Assembly: GCA_021740125.1 (NCBI GenBank)
Contig: JAIPAJ010000014.1
Coordinates: 1-36,710 of the forward strand
Origin: Leadbetterella sp.
GTDB taxonomy: Bacteria; Bacteroidota; Bacteroidia; Cytophagales; Spirosomataceae
Length of the DNA: 36,710 nt
Direction: 5' to 3'
The translations under genes and the position numbers were made by a program. How positions within the stretch are numbered: position 1 is the stretch's first letter; each line of letters opens with the position of its first letter. The notes under the pieces were generated by a model. It was not told where the DNA came from, made no database searches, and was given only the letters and a program-made list of their open reading frames with translations. Of this stretch, positions 8,792-16,699 are shown piece by piece.

Positions 8792-9421
8792 ATGAAAAAA
8801 CTAAATGTAATGTTCTTATTTATTTTGATGGGTCTAACAGCTCAAGCTCATCAACCAGATTTGTCGATGTTGATGATTTATCAAAATGAGAAAGGAAAAT
8901 ATTTCTTGCAATTGTCAAGTTCTTTGGTGGCATTTGAAAGCATGGTCGATTATAAATATGGCAAAAATAGCTACAAAACGTCAGAAGAATTTAAAGGATT
9001 GTTTATAAAACATTTTCAAGAAAGTTTTTCAATGGAATCCAACAATCAAAACGAGATGATTTTTGGAAAAACAAAAGTCATGTTAGGACATGATACTAAA
9101 CTGATTGCTGAAGTTTTAAATATGCCAAAAGGTCCATATTCTATCCAAGTTAGAAACGATGTATTTAAAGAAATGCCTCAAAATCAATGCATTTTAATAT
9201 TTACAGGAGAAAAACTACCCAAACAACAATTCATATTATCAAAGCAAAACAACAATGAAATAATATTATTGTTAGAAAATGGCAAATGGAATTCGAAAGT
9301 TTATGACGAAAAAAAATGGAGCAAATTCAACATCATTTTTGGGATATTTTGCGTATTGATTCTTATAGTGGGTTTATATGCACTCATTAAAATAAATAGG
9401 ACTAAAAAATTAAAATTATGA
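8792..9421 (+). CDS. Exported protein with C-terminal membrane anchor, unknown
   Basis: A protein of 209 residues. ATG at 8792 (MKKLNVMFLFILMGLTAQAHQPD) gives a classical signal peptide, cleaved after about residue 20, so it is preferred to upstream starts that would put a charged tail before the signal. The mature part is about 160 residues of mixed beta character with LQLSSSLVAFES and VMLGHDTKLIAEVLNMPKG, then one transmembrane helix (IIFGIFCVLILIVGLYALI) and a short basic tail. The start of the mature protein is loosely like the extracellular part of HupE/UreJ-type proteins, but without the multi-helix portion; this resemblance is weak. It ends 10 bases after the first YHYH gene begins its neighbour region and overlaps the next gene by ATGA, so the two are translationally coupled. 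Confidence 0.7.
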   Translation: MKKLNVMFLFILMGLTAQAHQPDLSMLMIYQNEKGKYFLQLSSSLVAFESMVDYKYGKNSYKTSEEFKGLFIKHFQESFSMESNNQNEMIFGKTKVMLGHDTKLIAEVLNMPKGPYSIQVRNDVFKEMPQNQCILIFTGEKLPKQQFILSKQNNNEIILLLENGKWNSKVYDEKKWSKFNIIFGIFCVLILIVGLYALIKINRTKKLKL

Positions 9422-10410
9422 GTAATATTGGTTTCCTGAAATTGATTTCTCTCACATTTGTGCTTGCTTTTGTAGCTTGCACTGACAACGTATCTATTAC
9501 TAATACCTCATATGCAGGCACAGGTTCAGTGACTCAGGGAGCTGGAACTACCTCCACTACAAATTTATTTCCTTCTGGGGTTCGAGTAGCGTCTTTAGGA
9601 ACAATCATTTCAACCGACAACAAAACATGGGCCTTACCAGCCGAAGTAAATTTTACCAATGAAACTTTTCCATTTGCTTCAGATTTGTATAATTCTTATG
9701 TTTCAGGCCATAATTATGCCAATAGTTCTATAGCTACTGCCGCACTTTCGAGTAATAATATCGTAACAATCGATACGGATGGTGAAGTATTTACCGCATA
9801 TATTTTTGGAGACAATTATTTTGAAATGTACATCAATGGCGTCCCCGTTGGCAAAGACCCTGTTCCTTATACAGATTTTAACTCTTGTATTGTGCGTTTT
9901 AAAGCCAAAAAGCCTTTCACGATAGCTGTTAAATGTGTTGATTGGGAAGAAAACCTCGGGCTGGGAACAGAAAAAAATGGATCTTCATCCAATTACATTG
10001 GCGATGGTGGTTTTGTAACACTCATTAAAAATGCTTCAGGAGGTATCGTTAGCATTACCGACAATACTTGGAAGGCTCAAACCTACTATACATCTCCTAT
10101 TTCAGACTTAGCCTGTCTTTCTGAAAGCGGAAATGCACGTTTATCAACTAATTGCAATACATCGGTTGGTGCATCCAATAGCTATGGCATTCACTGGATA
10201 GTCCCAACAAATTGGTTCAATACTTCTTATGACGATTCGGGCTGGCCAATGGCAACCACTTTTTCAAACAGCACAGTGGGTGTCGATAACAAATCATCCT
10301 ACACCAATTTTGCTGATGTGTTTGATAATGCCGCAAAAGATGCGAGTTTCATTTGGTCGTCAAATCTTAAACTAGACAATTTGGTGCTTTTGAGAAAGAA
10401 AATTGAATAA
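9418..10410 (+). CDS. Beta-rich surface lipoprotein, unknown
   Basis: A protein of 330 residues beginning with a lipoprotein signal that ends in AFVAC, the Cys at about residue 21. A Ser/Thr/Gly-rich linker follows (TSYAGTGSVTQGAGTTSTT). The rest looks like one or two jelly-roll, galactose-binding-like sandwiches: YIFGDNYFEMYINGVPVGKD and TNWFNTSYDDSGWPMA are the kind of segments seen in such folds, where a DDSxW pattern is common. This suggests a carbohydrate- or ligand-binding surface protein without catalysis, but no family can be named with confidence. Its start overlaps the preceding stop (ATGA). An 85-base gap follows before the second YHYH gene. Confidence 0.7.
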   Translation: MSNIGFLKLISLTFVLAFVACTDNVSITNTSYAGTGSVTQGAGTTSTTNLFPSGVRVASLGTIISTDNKTWALPAEVNFTNETFPFASDLYNSYVSGHNYANSSIATAALSSNNIVTIDTDGEVFTAYIFGDNYFEMYINGVPVGKDPVPYTDFNSCIVRFKAKKPFTIAVKCVDWEENLGLGTEKNGSSSNYIGDGGFVTLIKNASGGIVSITDNTWKAQTYYTSPISDLACLSESGNARLSTNCNTSVGASNSYGIHWIVPTNWFNTSYDDSGWPMATTFSNSTVGVDNKSSYTNFADVFDNAAKDASFIWSSNLKLDNLVLLRKKIE

Positions 10411-10495
10411 TGTAAGAAAGAACACAAAGTGACTTATTATCAGATAATTACAGAAAGTATTTTATTTAAATTCAAACATTTTAAAACGAACAATT

Positions 10496-11269
10496 ATGAA
10501 TTTCAAAAAAACACAAATCGGCAAATTGATTATTGCTGTATCTCTTACCATGAATTTGGTAAGTTGCAAAGAAGAAGAGGCTGTAACCACCTCAACGACT
10601 TCCACCGAAGTACCTGCGGTATATAAAAAGGTTTATGGGGCAACCAGTATTACCAGCGACGGCACTTATATTACTTTCAAAACAAAAAATCTACCCGACC
10701 ACAAAAGCCCATATTATGCAACCAGCAATGCCTTGTATGAAGCCTATATAGGAACAACTTTTGGTGGAAATACTTTCAAAAAAAATCCAAATACAATTTC
10801 AGAACTTTCAGTAACAGTCAAGATTCCGCTTAATCCTAAAGTGGATGCCACTCATGCCGCTACACCATTGGGGGCAATAGGCATCGCTTTAAATGGTGTG
10901 GCGTTTTTTAATCAGTATGCAGGCCCAAACAATCAGGCATTGACCAATGAAATCGTTAGTTTTGATAAATATTATGGACATCCCCAGAATTCAGGTGTGT
11001 ATCATTATCATGTTGAACCCTTGTATTTAACTACCGTCAAATCTACAAAATCAGGCTTAATGGGCTTTTTATTAGATGGTTTCCCAGTTTATGGACCACA
11101 AGAAGAAAACGGCACAACCGTAACTAGCAGTCAATTAGATGCCTATCACGGACATACGCACACTACCATAGATTATCCAAACGGCACATATCATTATCAT
11201 TTCACTGCTGATGCCCCTTATTTGAATGGAAGCGGCTATTATGGAACGCCTGGTACAATTACACAATAA
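10496..11269 (+). CDS. YHYH-domain lipoprotein (second of two)
   Basis: A 257-residue lipoprotein with signal ending in NLVSC, the Cys at about residue 24, then a Glu/Thr-rich linker. The YHYH motif appears at residues 169-172 (VYHYHVEP) and 232-235 (TYHYHFTA), with AYHGHTHTTIDYPNG just before the second and LLDGFPVYGPQEENG between them. The order of motifs matches the first YHYH protein, but the cysteine-rich N-terminal part is absent, so this looks like a shorter paralog. The final taa is followed directly by the ATG of the next gene, indicating co-transcription. Metal binding is inferred from the His content; function is unproven. Confidence 0.82.
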   Translation: MNFKKTQIGKLIIAVSLTMNLVSCKEEEAVTTSTTSTEVPAVYKKVYGATSITSDGTYITFKTKNLPDHKSPYYATSNALYEAYIGTTFGGNTFKKNPNTISELSVTVKIPLNPKVDATHAATPLGAIGIALNGVAFFNQYAGPNNQALTNEIVSFDKYYGHPQNSGVYHYHVEPLYLTTVKSTKSGLMGFLLDGFPVYGPQEENGTTVTSSQLDAYHGHTHTTIDYPNGTYHYHFTADAPYLNGSGYYGTPGTITQ

Positions 11270-11851
11270 ATGAAACCAATAACCATAATAATTGTGCTTA
11301 CTTTGATTTATTCTTGCAATAATCCAAAACAGACACTTATGCAGGAAATCCCTAAAAACTATTTCAGAAAATCTTCAGATAAAATCTCCATAAAAAATGA
11401 TGTCGTTTTACTAAATAATAAAAAATATTCAGGTTTTTTGTTTGAATTAAACACCAGTAAAGATACCATTTTGGTAGAAGGATACATCGACGGGTTATTG
11501 AATGGCGTGTGTAAAAAATGGTATTCTAAGAAAAAACTAATGGAGGAAAGGCATTATTTGGGCGGACAGAAAAACGGAAGACAAATTGCATTTTGGCAAA
11601 ACGGCCATAAAAAATTCGAGTTTTTTGCTAAAAATGATGCTTACGAAGGAGAATTGAGAGAATATAGTGAAAATGGACAAATGTTTCATTTGGCAAATTA
11701 TGTGAAAGGGCAAGAGGAAGGCTCGCAAAAAATGTGGTATCATAATGGTAAAATTCGGGCAAATTATGTGGTCATTAAAGGCAAAAGATATGGATTACTC
11801 GGCACTAAAAACTGCAAAAATGTATCGGATAGTATTTTTGTGGCTAGGTAG
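11270..11851 (+). CDS. MORN-repeat lipoprotein
   Basis: A 193-residue lipoprotein with a short signal ending in LIYSC (Cys16). Residues about 60-180 hold MORN-type repeats of the YwqK-like kind: GYIDGLLNGVCKKWYSKKK, YLGGQKNGRQIAFWQNGHKK, YEGELREYSENGQMFH and QEEGSQKMWYHNGKIR. In Bacteroidota such proteins are common and surface-exposed, but their roles are mostly unknown. ATG directly follows the previous stop. The 3' end overlaps the SCO gene by 32 bases. Confidence 0.8.
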   Translation: MKPITIIIVLTLIYSCNNPKQTLMQEIPKNYFRKSSDKISIKNDVVLLNNKKYSGFLFELNTSKDTILVEGYIDGLLNGVCKKWYSKKKLMEERHYLGGQKNGRQIAFWQNGHKKFEFFAKNDAYEGELREYSENGQMFHLANYVKGQEEGSQKMWYHNGKIRANYVVIKGKRYGLLGTKNCKNVSDSIFVAR

Positions 11852-12458
11852 TTGTTTGACAATCAGTTGCGGTGATGAAAAATCAAACCCAATTGCGTTA
11901 CCCTATTATAATGAGCCAGATTTTACACCAATTTTTATTGAAAACAAATCAGAAGTACAAACCAAAATCTCTCATAAGATTGGCGATTTTTCTTTCTTCA
12001 ATGAAGATAGCGTAAAGGTTTCTCATCAAAATATTGAAGGAAAAATCCATGTGGCCAATTTTATTTTTACATCTTGTGGAAGCATTTGCCCCACCATGAC
12101 CAAAAACATGAAAATGGTGAGTGATAGTTTAAAAAATGAGGTTGTTTTATTGTCTTATTCAGTCACACCATGGATAGACAAACCCTCTGTTTTAAAAAAA
12201 TTTAAGGCAAAAAACAACATAAAAAATCCCAATTGGCACTTTTTGACAGGAAACAGAACCGCTATTTATCAGTTGGCAAGGCAATCTTATTTTGCCGAAG
12301 AAGATATCGGTTTTAGCAAAGACAGCACCGAATTTTTACATACCGAACACTTTATCTTAGTAGACAAATTCAAAAGAATTCGTGGCGTTTATAACGGTAC
12401 TTTAACCTTGGAAATGCTTCAATTGATTGATGATATTAAGACACTAAAAGCAGAATAG
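11820..12458 (+). CDS. SCO1/SenC family protein
   Basis: A 212-residue thioredoxin-fold protein. ATG at 11820 is chosen because it yields a signal-lipoprotein start (MYRIVFLWLGSCLTISCGDE, lipobox TISC); an earlier in-frame start at 11745 would bury this signal. The SCO copper-site motif CxxxCP is seen as CGSICP, Cys86 and Cys90, in ANFIFTSCGSICPTM. A His lies in the later HTEHFILVDKFKRIRG segment, where the family has its third copper ligand. SCO proteins deliver copper to the CuA site of cytochrome oxidase or act in redox control; no oxidase gene lies in this window. The gene overlaps the MORN gene by 32 bases and is followed one base later by the sensor kinase, so it is part of the same operon. 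Confidence 0.85.
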   Translation: MYRIVFLWLGSCLTISCGDEKSNPIALPYYNEPDFTPIFIENKSEVQTKISHKIGDFSFFNEDSVKVSHQNIEGKIHVANFIFTSCGSICPTMTKNMKMVSDSLKNEVVLLSYSVTPWIDKPSVLKKFKAKNNIKNPNWHFLTGNRTAIYQLARQSYFAEEDIGFSKDSTEFLHTEHFILVDKFKRIRGVYNGTLTLEMLQLIDDIKTLKAE

Positions 12459-12459
12459 G

Positions 12460-13467
12460 GTGAAAAACAATTTAAGTCATGTCCTAAAAAAAATCGGAAT
12501 ATCTATCTTGGCAGCGATTGCTTTCAAATTACTATTTTTTAGGTTACCCGATTTTCTAGAACCAGACTTGCTTGTTATTCCTTTCATAGTTTTTATACTT
12601 TGGGAAGGTAATGTTTACATAGATAAACAATTAGAAAAAAAATATAGTTGGTTGACTAATCCCACTCAAAGAATAGTCAACCAATTTATCCTGAGTCTTA
12701 TTTTTAGTGCCATAAGCCTATTTATATTGATGAATTTGATGCATTTTACCAAATTCAACGAAATAAGGTTATTCAATCGAGCAATCAGACAAATGTTTGT
12801 TCCAGCCATAATAATTACCTTTTTGAGCTTGGTAATATACATTTCGGGTCAGTTTTTAAAGGCTTGGAAACAAAGTTTATTGGAAGTAGAAAAGCACAAA
12901 ACTGAAAGTGCCAATGCTCAATTACAAAACCTAAAAAACCAACTCAATCCCCATTTTTTATTTAATAATCTCAGTGTTTTGAGTTCGTTGGTGTACCAAA
13001 ACCAAGATAAAGCGATAGATTTTATCAATGAATTATCAAAGGTTTATCGCTATCTTTTAGATAATAAAAATGCTGAGTTAGTGAGTTTACAAGAAGAGTT
13101 GGACTTTTTAGAGCACTATATTTATTTGCTAAAAATACGTTTCGGAGAAAATATTATCTTTAATATTCAGATTGAGGAAAGTCTGATTAGCTTTTTACCG
13201 CCCATGTGCCTGCAAATGTTGGTAGAAAATACCATTCAACACAACGAAACCTCACTAGCTAAGCCTTTAAAGGTATCTATTATTGCCAAAAATAATCGTT
13301 TAATTGTAAACAATCCAATTCAACCCCGTAGTGATAAGTCTGAAAGTTCTCAAACTGGCTTAGAAAACATGAAAACTCGCTACCAGTTTTTCACCGATGA
13401 AAAAATAGAAATTATTCATAATGAAAGTGTTTTTACGGTAAGCTTGCCATTAATTGCAAAAAAATGA
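12460..13467 (+). CDS. LytS/YehU-type sensor histidine kinase
   Basis: A 335-residue kinase starting at GTG 12460, one base after the SCO stop. Four hydrophobic helices occupy about residues 10-135 with hardly any extracellular loop, so the signal is probably sensed in or at the membrane. The His_kinase (PF06580) domain has NPHFLFNNLSVLSSLVYQ with the phospho-acceptor His165, and MLVENTIQHNE as the N box. The domain is typical of partners of LytTR regulators. The regulator gene overlaps the stop by ATGA. It sits in an operon of exported metal-binding-like proteins, so its signal may concern them. Confidence 0.9.
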   Translation: MKNNLSHVLKKIGISILAAIAFKLLFFRLPDFLEPDLLVIPFIVFILWEGNVYIDKQLEKKYSWLTNPTQRIVNQFILSLIFSAISLFILMNLMHFTKFNEIRLFNRAIRQMFVPAIIITFLSLVIYISGQFLKAWKQSLLEVEKHKTESANAQLQNLKNQLNPHFLFNNLSVLSSLVYQNQDKAIDFINELSKVYRYLLDNKNAELVSLQEELDFLEHYIYLLKIRFGENIIFNIQIEESLISFLPPMCLQMLVENTIQHNETSLAKPLKVSIIAKNNRLIVNNPIQPRSDKSESSQTGLENMKTRYQFFTDEKIEIIHNESVFTVSLPLIAKK

Positions 13468-14219
13468 AAGTAGTAATTGTAGAAGACGAAAAACTATCTG
13501 CAGAACATTTGAGTTTGTTGTTACAACGAATAGATAAAAATATTCAGGTAGTTCAATATTTCGATGCTGTGAAGTCTACCACTGATGCATTTGAGAAAGG
13601 ACTTGATGCAGATTTGCTTTTTCTGGACATTCACTTGGCTGATGGAAATAGTTTTGAGATATTTAATAATGTTCAAATCGACATTCCCATCATTTTCACA
13701 ACAGCTTATGACAATTATGCCATTCAGGCCTTTAAGCAAAATAGCATAGATTATCTTTTAAAGCCTATTTCACAACATGATTTAAAATTTGCACTTGAAA
13801 AATACAAAAAACAGCAACAAACCAACAATAAACAACTCATTGAAAATATTACAACTGCCTATCAGCAACTCAACAAACCATATAAAAGTCGTTTTTTGGT
13901 CAAATCAGGGCAAACGATTGATACCATTCAAACCGAAGATATCCATCATTTTGAGACCCAAGAAAGCTTATCTTTTTTAGTAACCAACAAAGGCAGCCGT
14001 TATGCCATTGATTATACGCTCGACCAACTCGAGCGTATCGTTTCGCACAAAGATTTTTTTCGAATAAACAGAAAAATAATCCTTCATATTAAAGCCATTG
14101 AAAAAGTTAGTATATACTTTAATGGTCGCTTATCCATCGCTTCCAATTTATTAAAAGGCGAGGCAAATATAGTTAGTCGAGAGCGGGTAAATGATTTTAA
14201 GGTTTGGTTGGAAGGATAG
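13464..14219 (+). CDS. LytTR family response regulator
   Basis: A 251-residue regulator with a receiver domain (residues 1-120) and a LytTR DNA-binding domain (about 142-250). The acidic pocket is VEDEK near residues 6-10, and the phospho-acceptor Asp55 is in LLFLDIHLADG. TAYDNYAIQAF and the KPIS motif near 105 follow the family. The LytTR part begins at RFLVKSGQTIDTI and includes DFFRINRKIILHIKAIEKV. ATG overlaps the kinase stop (ATGA), so translation is coupled. It is likely to control the upstream exported-protein operon, perhaps through the ACCTTGAATT repeats at 7659-7708. It converges with the arsenic operon. Confidence 0.92.
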   Translation: MKVVIVEDEKLSAEHLSLLLQRIDKNIQVVQYFDAVKSTTDAFEKGLDADLLFLDIHLADGNSFEIFNNVQIDIPIIFTTAYDNYAIQAFKQNSIDYLLKPISQHDLKFALEKYKKQQQTNNKQLIENITTAYQQLNKPYKSRFLVKSGQTIDTIQTEDIHHFETQESLSFLVTNKGSRYAIDYTLDQLERIVSHKDFFRINRKIILHIKAIEKVSIYFNGRLSIASNLLKGEANIVSRERVNDFKVWLEG

Positions 14220-14310
14220 ATTGAAAAGAATTTATTAGGAACTAACTTACTTTAGAAATTATTGACAAATCGAAAATCGGTGTTTTATTTTAATCAGGAT
14301 TTATAAATAG

Positions 14311-15384
14311 TTAAAAATTTTCGTCAGAAAAATATCGCTTCCTAAACCAAATAGCCAAATTAACCAAGGAAATCAATGCCGGAACTTCAACTAATGGACC
14401 GATGACACCTGTAAAAGCTTGGCCACTATTGATGCCAAAAACGCCTATGGCTACCGCAATGGCCAATTCAAAATTGTTTCCTGTGGCCGTAAAAGCAATA
14501 GAAGTGCTTTTCGAATAATCAGCTCCAAAGTTCTTCCCGATGAAGAAGCTTATCACAAACATCACCGCAAAGTAGATGACTAAAGGAACTGCAATTCTAA
14601 AAACATCCATCGGAATCTCAACAATGAGTTCTCCTTTGAGGCTAAACATGATAAGAATAGTAAAAAGGAGAGCAATCAACGTAATTGGAGAAATAATAGG
14701 CACAAATTTGGTATTAAACCACACTTCACCTTTGTGTTTGATAAGTGAATATCTACTCACAATGCCCAACAGAAATGGAATACCAAGGTAAATTCCCACA
14801 CTTTCAGCGATTTGAGCAATGCTGATATCAACTTCAAAGCCTTTAAAACCAAAATAAGGCGGCAAAATCGTAATGAAAAAATATGCATAAACACTATATA
14901 GAAGTACCTGAAAAATACTATTTAAGGCTATCAAACCAGCTGCATATTCTCTGTTTCCATCAGCCAAATCGTTCCAAACTACCACCATAGCAATGCACCG
15001 AGCTATACCAATGAGTATCAAGCCCACCATATATTCAGGATAATCTTGCAAGAAAGCGATGGCCAGAAGAAACATAAAAATCGGCCCAACAATCCAGTTT
15101 AGAAAGAGCGAAGCACCTAAAACCTTTGTGTTTTTAAATACTTCGCCCATTTTTTCATATTTCACTTTGGCCAAAGGTGGGTACATCATCAATATCAAAC
15201 CAATGGCCAACGGGATATTCGTGGTTCCTGAAGAAAAGGAGGTGATAAAATTTGAAGATTGTGGAAATAAATTCCCGATAGCAACCCCAACAGCCATGGC
15301 TAAAAATATCCAAAGCGTCAAAAATCTATCTAAAAAACCAAGTTTTTTTCGCTCCCTCACTGGAGCACAATTATTTGCAGACAT
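14311..15384 (-). CDS. acr3: Arsenite efflux permease, ACR3 family
   Basis: A 357-residue permease with ten predicted membrane helices. It exports arsenite, and in some members antimonite, across the inner membrane using the proton gradient. The conserved Cys (Cys130 in [19 protein letters not shown]) and Glu306 in [11 protein letters not shown], both needed for transport in studied ACR3 proteins, are present, along with a second Glu in [10 protein letters not shown]. It is last in the arsenic operon on the minus strand, starting 12 bases after the ArsR stop. No clear terminator follows before the convergent LytTR gene. Confidence 0.95.
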   Translation of the reverse strand: MSANNCAPVRERKKLGFLDRFLTLWIFLAMAVGVAIGNLFPQSSNFITSFSSGTTNIPLAIGLILMMYPPLAKVKYEKMGEVFKNTKVLGASLFLNWIVGPIFMFLLAIAFLQDYPEYMVGLILIGIARCIAMVVVWNDLADGNREYAAGLIALNSIFQVLLYSVYAYFFITILPPYFGFKGFEVDISIAQIAESVGIYLGIPFLLGIVSRYSLIKHKGEVWFNTKFVPIISPITLIALLFTILIMFSLKGELIVEIPMDVFRIAVPLVIYFAVMFVISFFIGKNFGADYSKSTSIAFTATGNNFELAIAVAIGVFGINSGQAFTGVIGPLVEVPALISLVNLAIWFRKRYFSDENF

Positions 15385-15396
15385 CGTAAATTTAGA

Positions 15397-15729
15397 TTAA
15401 CAACAGTTTTGATTTTGATTTAGTACACCATTCTGAACTACATCCAGGTAATCTTTCAATTTGGTAATTACACCCTCATCAATACAATAGCATATAGAAT
15501 TTCCAGAAATATTACCTGTTATGATTCCAGCGTTTTTTAATTCCCTTAAATGCTGTGAAACAGTAGGTTGAGCCAAAGGCAGCTCACTAACAATATCACC
15601 ACAAATGCAGGTATCAACTCGCATTAAATATTCTATAATAGCTATTCTTGCAGGGTGACCTAAGGCCTTGAAAAGCAGTGAAATCTCATTTTGATGACCC
15701 GAAAAACTGTCAGATTTGGTAATTCCCAT
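15397..15729 (-). CDS. arsR: ArsR family arsenic-sensing repressor
   Basis: A 110-residue winged-helix repressor. The recognition helix region is LAQPTVSQHLRELKNAGII (about residues 52-70). Cysteines suited to binding trivalent arsenic are a CxC pair (Cys41, Cys43 in DTCICGD), a second CxC (Cys80, Cys82 in ICYC) and a C-terminal CC at 109-110. Family members leave the DNA when arsenite binds. It lies between the arsenate reductase (3 bases upstream) and acr3. The likely operator is the ATATTGCAATAT palindrome at 16409-16420. Which cysteine pair senses arsenic cannot be decided here. Confidence 0.93.
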   Translation of the reverse strand: MGITKSDSFSGHQNEISLLFKALGHPARIAIIEYLMRVDTCICGDIVSELPLAQPTVSQHLRELKNAGIITGNISGNSICYCIDEGVITKLKDYLDVVQNGVLNQNQNCC

Positions 15730-15732
15730 GAT

Positions 15733-16353
15733 TTATTCCTTTATTACATTAGAGAAAAGATAAAGCGTTTCTGTAGCAATTTGCTTGCAACGCTCATCGT
15801 ACATTTTGGTTTCGTCAGCCGTATCATCAAATGCTTTCGGATCTTCGTATTGAGTAGCTACACGCAAACTGGCTCCAAAAACCACAGGACAAGCCTTGTC
15901 GGCACTGCTACAAGTCATAATGGCACAAAAATCATTTTGAGGATTTACCTCATAGTCATATTTTTTAGAAAAAGCCACTATCTCTTTTCCATTTTCATCA
16001 TATTTTACATGATAAATTGGGTTAGCTCCTTCGGTAGTTTTCAATACTTCAAACCCAGCTCGTTTCACCGCAGCAACAGACCGTTCATTAAAAGCTGTAC
16101 TTTCTGTGCCTCCAGAGTAGGATTCCACATTATGAATTCCGTAATACGCTGCAGCGGTTGCTGCCCAAATTTGCCCAAAATGACTTCTGCGAGAATTGTG
16201 TGTGCATATATAAATGAGTTTCGCATTTTCGCCCAATTGGTTTTTTTTAGTTACAAATGCTGCAATTTCTTCCAATTCAGATTTCCTTTTATCTGGTATT
16301 TGAAAAAAACTATTCTCAGCATTTTTTATGTATTCCATTAGCGTCTTATCCAT
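15733..16353 (-). CDS. arsC: Arsenate reductase, low-molecular-weight phosphatase type
   Basis: A 206-residue protein that reduces arsenate to arsenite for export by Acr3. The phosphatase-like P-loop CTHNSRRSH begins at Cys50 (CX5R). The other two redox cysteines of the thioredoxin-coupled class are in TCSSADKACP, Cys148 and Cys155, spaced as in the well-studied staphylococcal ArsC (CX6C). It is longer than that enzyme (about 131 residues) by an N-terminal 40-residue helical extension and an insert, as is usual in Bacteroidota. ATG at 16353 is the first gene of the arsenic operon. Confidence in arsenate reduction, rather than a tyrosine phosphatase role, comes from the Cys triad and the operon. 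Confidence 0.9.
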   Translation of the reverse strand: MDKTLMEYIKNAENSFFQIPDKRKSELEEIAAFVTKKNQLGENAKLIYICTHNSRRSHFGQIWAATAAAYYGIHNVESYSGGTESTAFNERSVAAVKRAGFEVLKTTEGANPIYHVKYDENGKEIVAFSKKYDYEVNPQNDFCAIMTCSSADKACPVVFGASLRVATQYEDPKAFDDTADETKMYDERCKQIATETLYLFSNVIKE

Positions 16354-16393
16354 CTCTTTTTGTTAAATTGATTCTAATTAGTATTTTGAAACA

Positions 16394-16424
16394 CAAAACT
16401 ATATCATAATATTGCAATATACAA
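16394..16424 (-). promoter_or_regulatory. Arsenic operon promoter with internal operator
   Basis: Read on the minus strand, TTG (16424-16422), 20 bases, then TAGTTTTG (16401-16394) fits the Bacteroidota consensus, about 40 bases before the arsenate reductase ATG. The perfect 12-base palindrome ATATTGCAATAT lies in the spacer at 16409-16420, where a bound ArsR would block RNA polymerase. Confidence 0.65.
16409..16420. promoter_or_regulatory. Probable ArsR operator palindrome
   Basis: ATATTGCAATAT is its own reverse complement and lies between the -33 and -7 elements of the arsenic operon promoter. The position suits repression. Operator sequence of this ArsR subgroup is not known to me, so binding is inferred. 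Confidence 0.5.
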
Positions 16425-16457
16425 CTACACCCAAGAAACTTTAACAATTATCTAAAA

Positions 16458-16660
16458 ATGAACTCAACTGAAATCCTGCTGTTCTTGTGGATAGAATCTC
16501 GGACACGTTTTAGCAATCAATTATTAACTATTTCAGAAGCGAATTTACCCAAAATGCTACTTCCATCTGTCAATTCTGTAGGTTTCTTGATTCGTCATAT
16601 CGACGTATAGAATTGCTATTTGCTAAAAATATAATTGGTGATGCAGATCTAAAATTATAG
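16458..16660 (+). pseudogene. Decayed N-terminal half of a DinB-family gene
   Basis: ATG at 16458 opens a frame reading MNSTEILLFLWIESRTRFSN, continuing to SVNSVGFLIRHI, then hits TAG at 16608. In a second frame, from 16607, the same similarity resumes as IELLFAKNIIGDADLKL and stops at TAG 16658. This is the characteristic start of Bacteroidota DinB-like four-helix proteins (GFLIRHI...ELLFAKN), broken by a frameshift near 16600-16607 and a stop. The C-terminal half with the rest of the metal site is missing. Remnant, not expressed as a whole protein. Confidence 0.7.
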
Positions 16661-16699
16661 CCAAAACTGTCATTGGTAAATATTGCAAAAGTAAAGGTT

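Noticed and set aside
11745-11819. An upstream in-frame start for the SCO protein
   Set aside because: It would add 25 residues before an intact lipoprotein signal and overlap the MORN gene by more than 100 bases.
14014-14038. Perfect 10-base hairpin ATACGCTCGA/TCGAGCGTAT inside the LytTR domain of the response regulator
   Set aside because: A stem of this size is expected about once by chance in a window this long, and the codons encode ordinary family residues (DYTLDQLERIV). There is no run of T after it.
15691-16341. A long open frame (216 residues) opposite the arsenate reductase and ArsR genes
   Set aside because: It lies on the wrong strand of two well-recognised genes with conserved catalytic residues, and its own sequence shows no family pattern.
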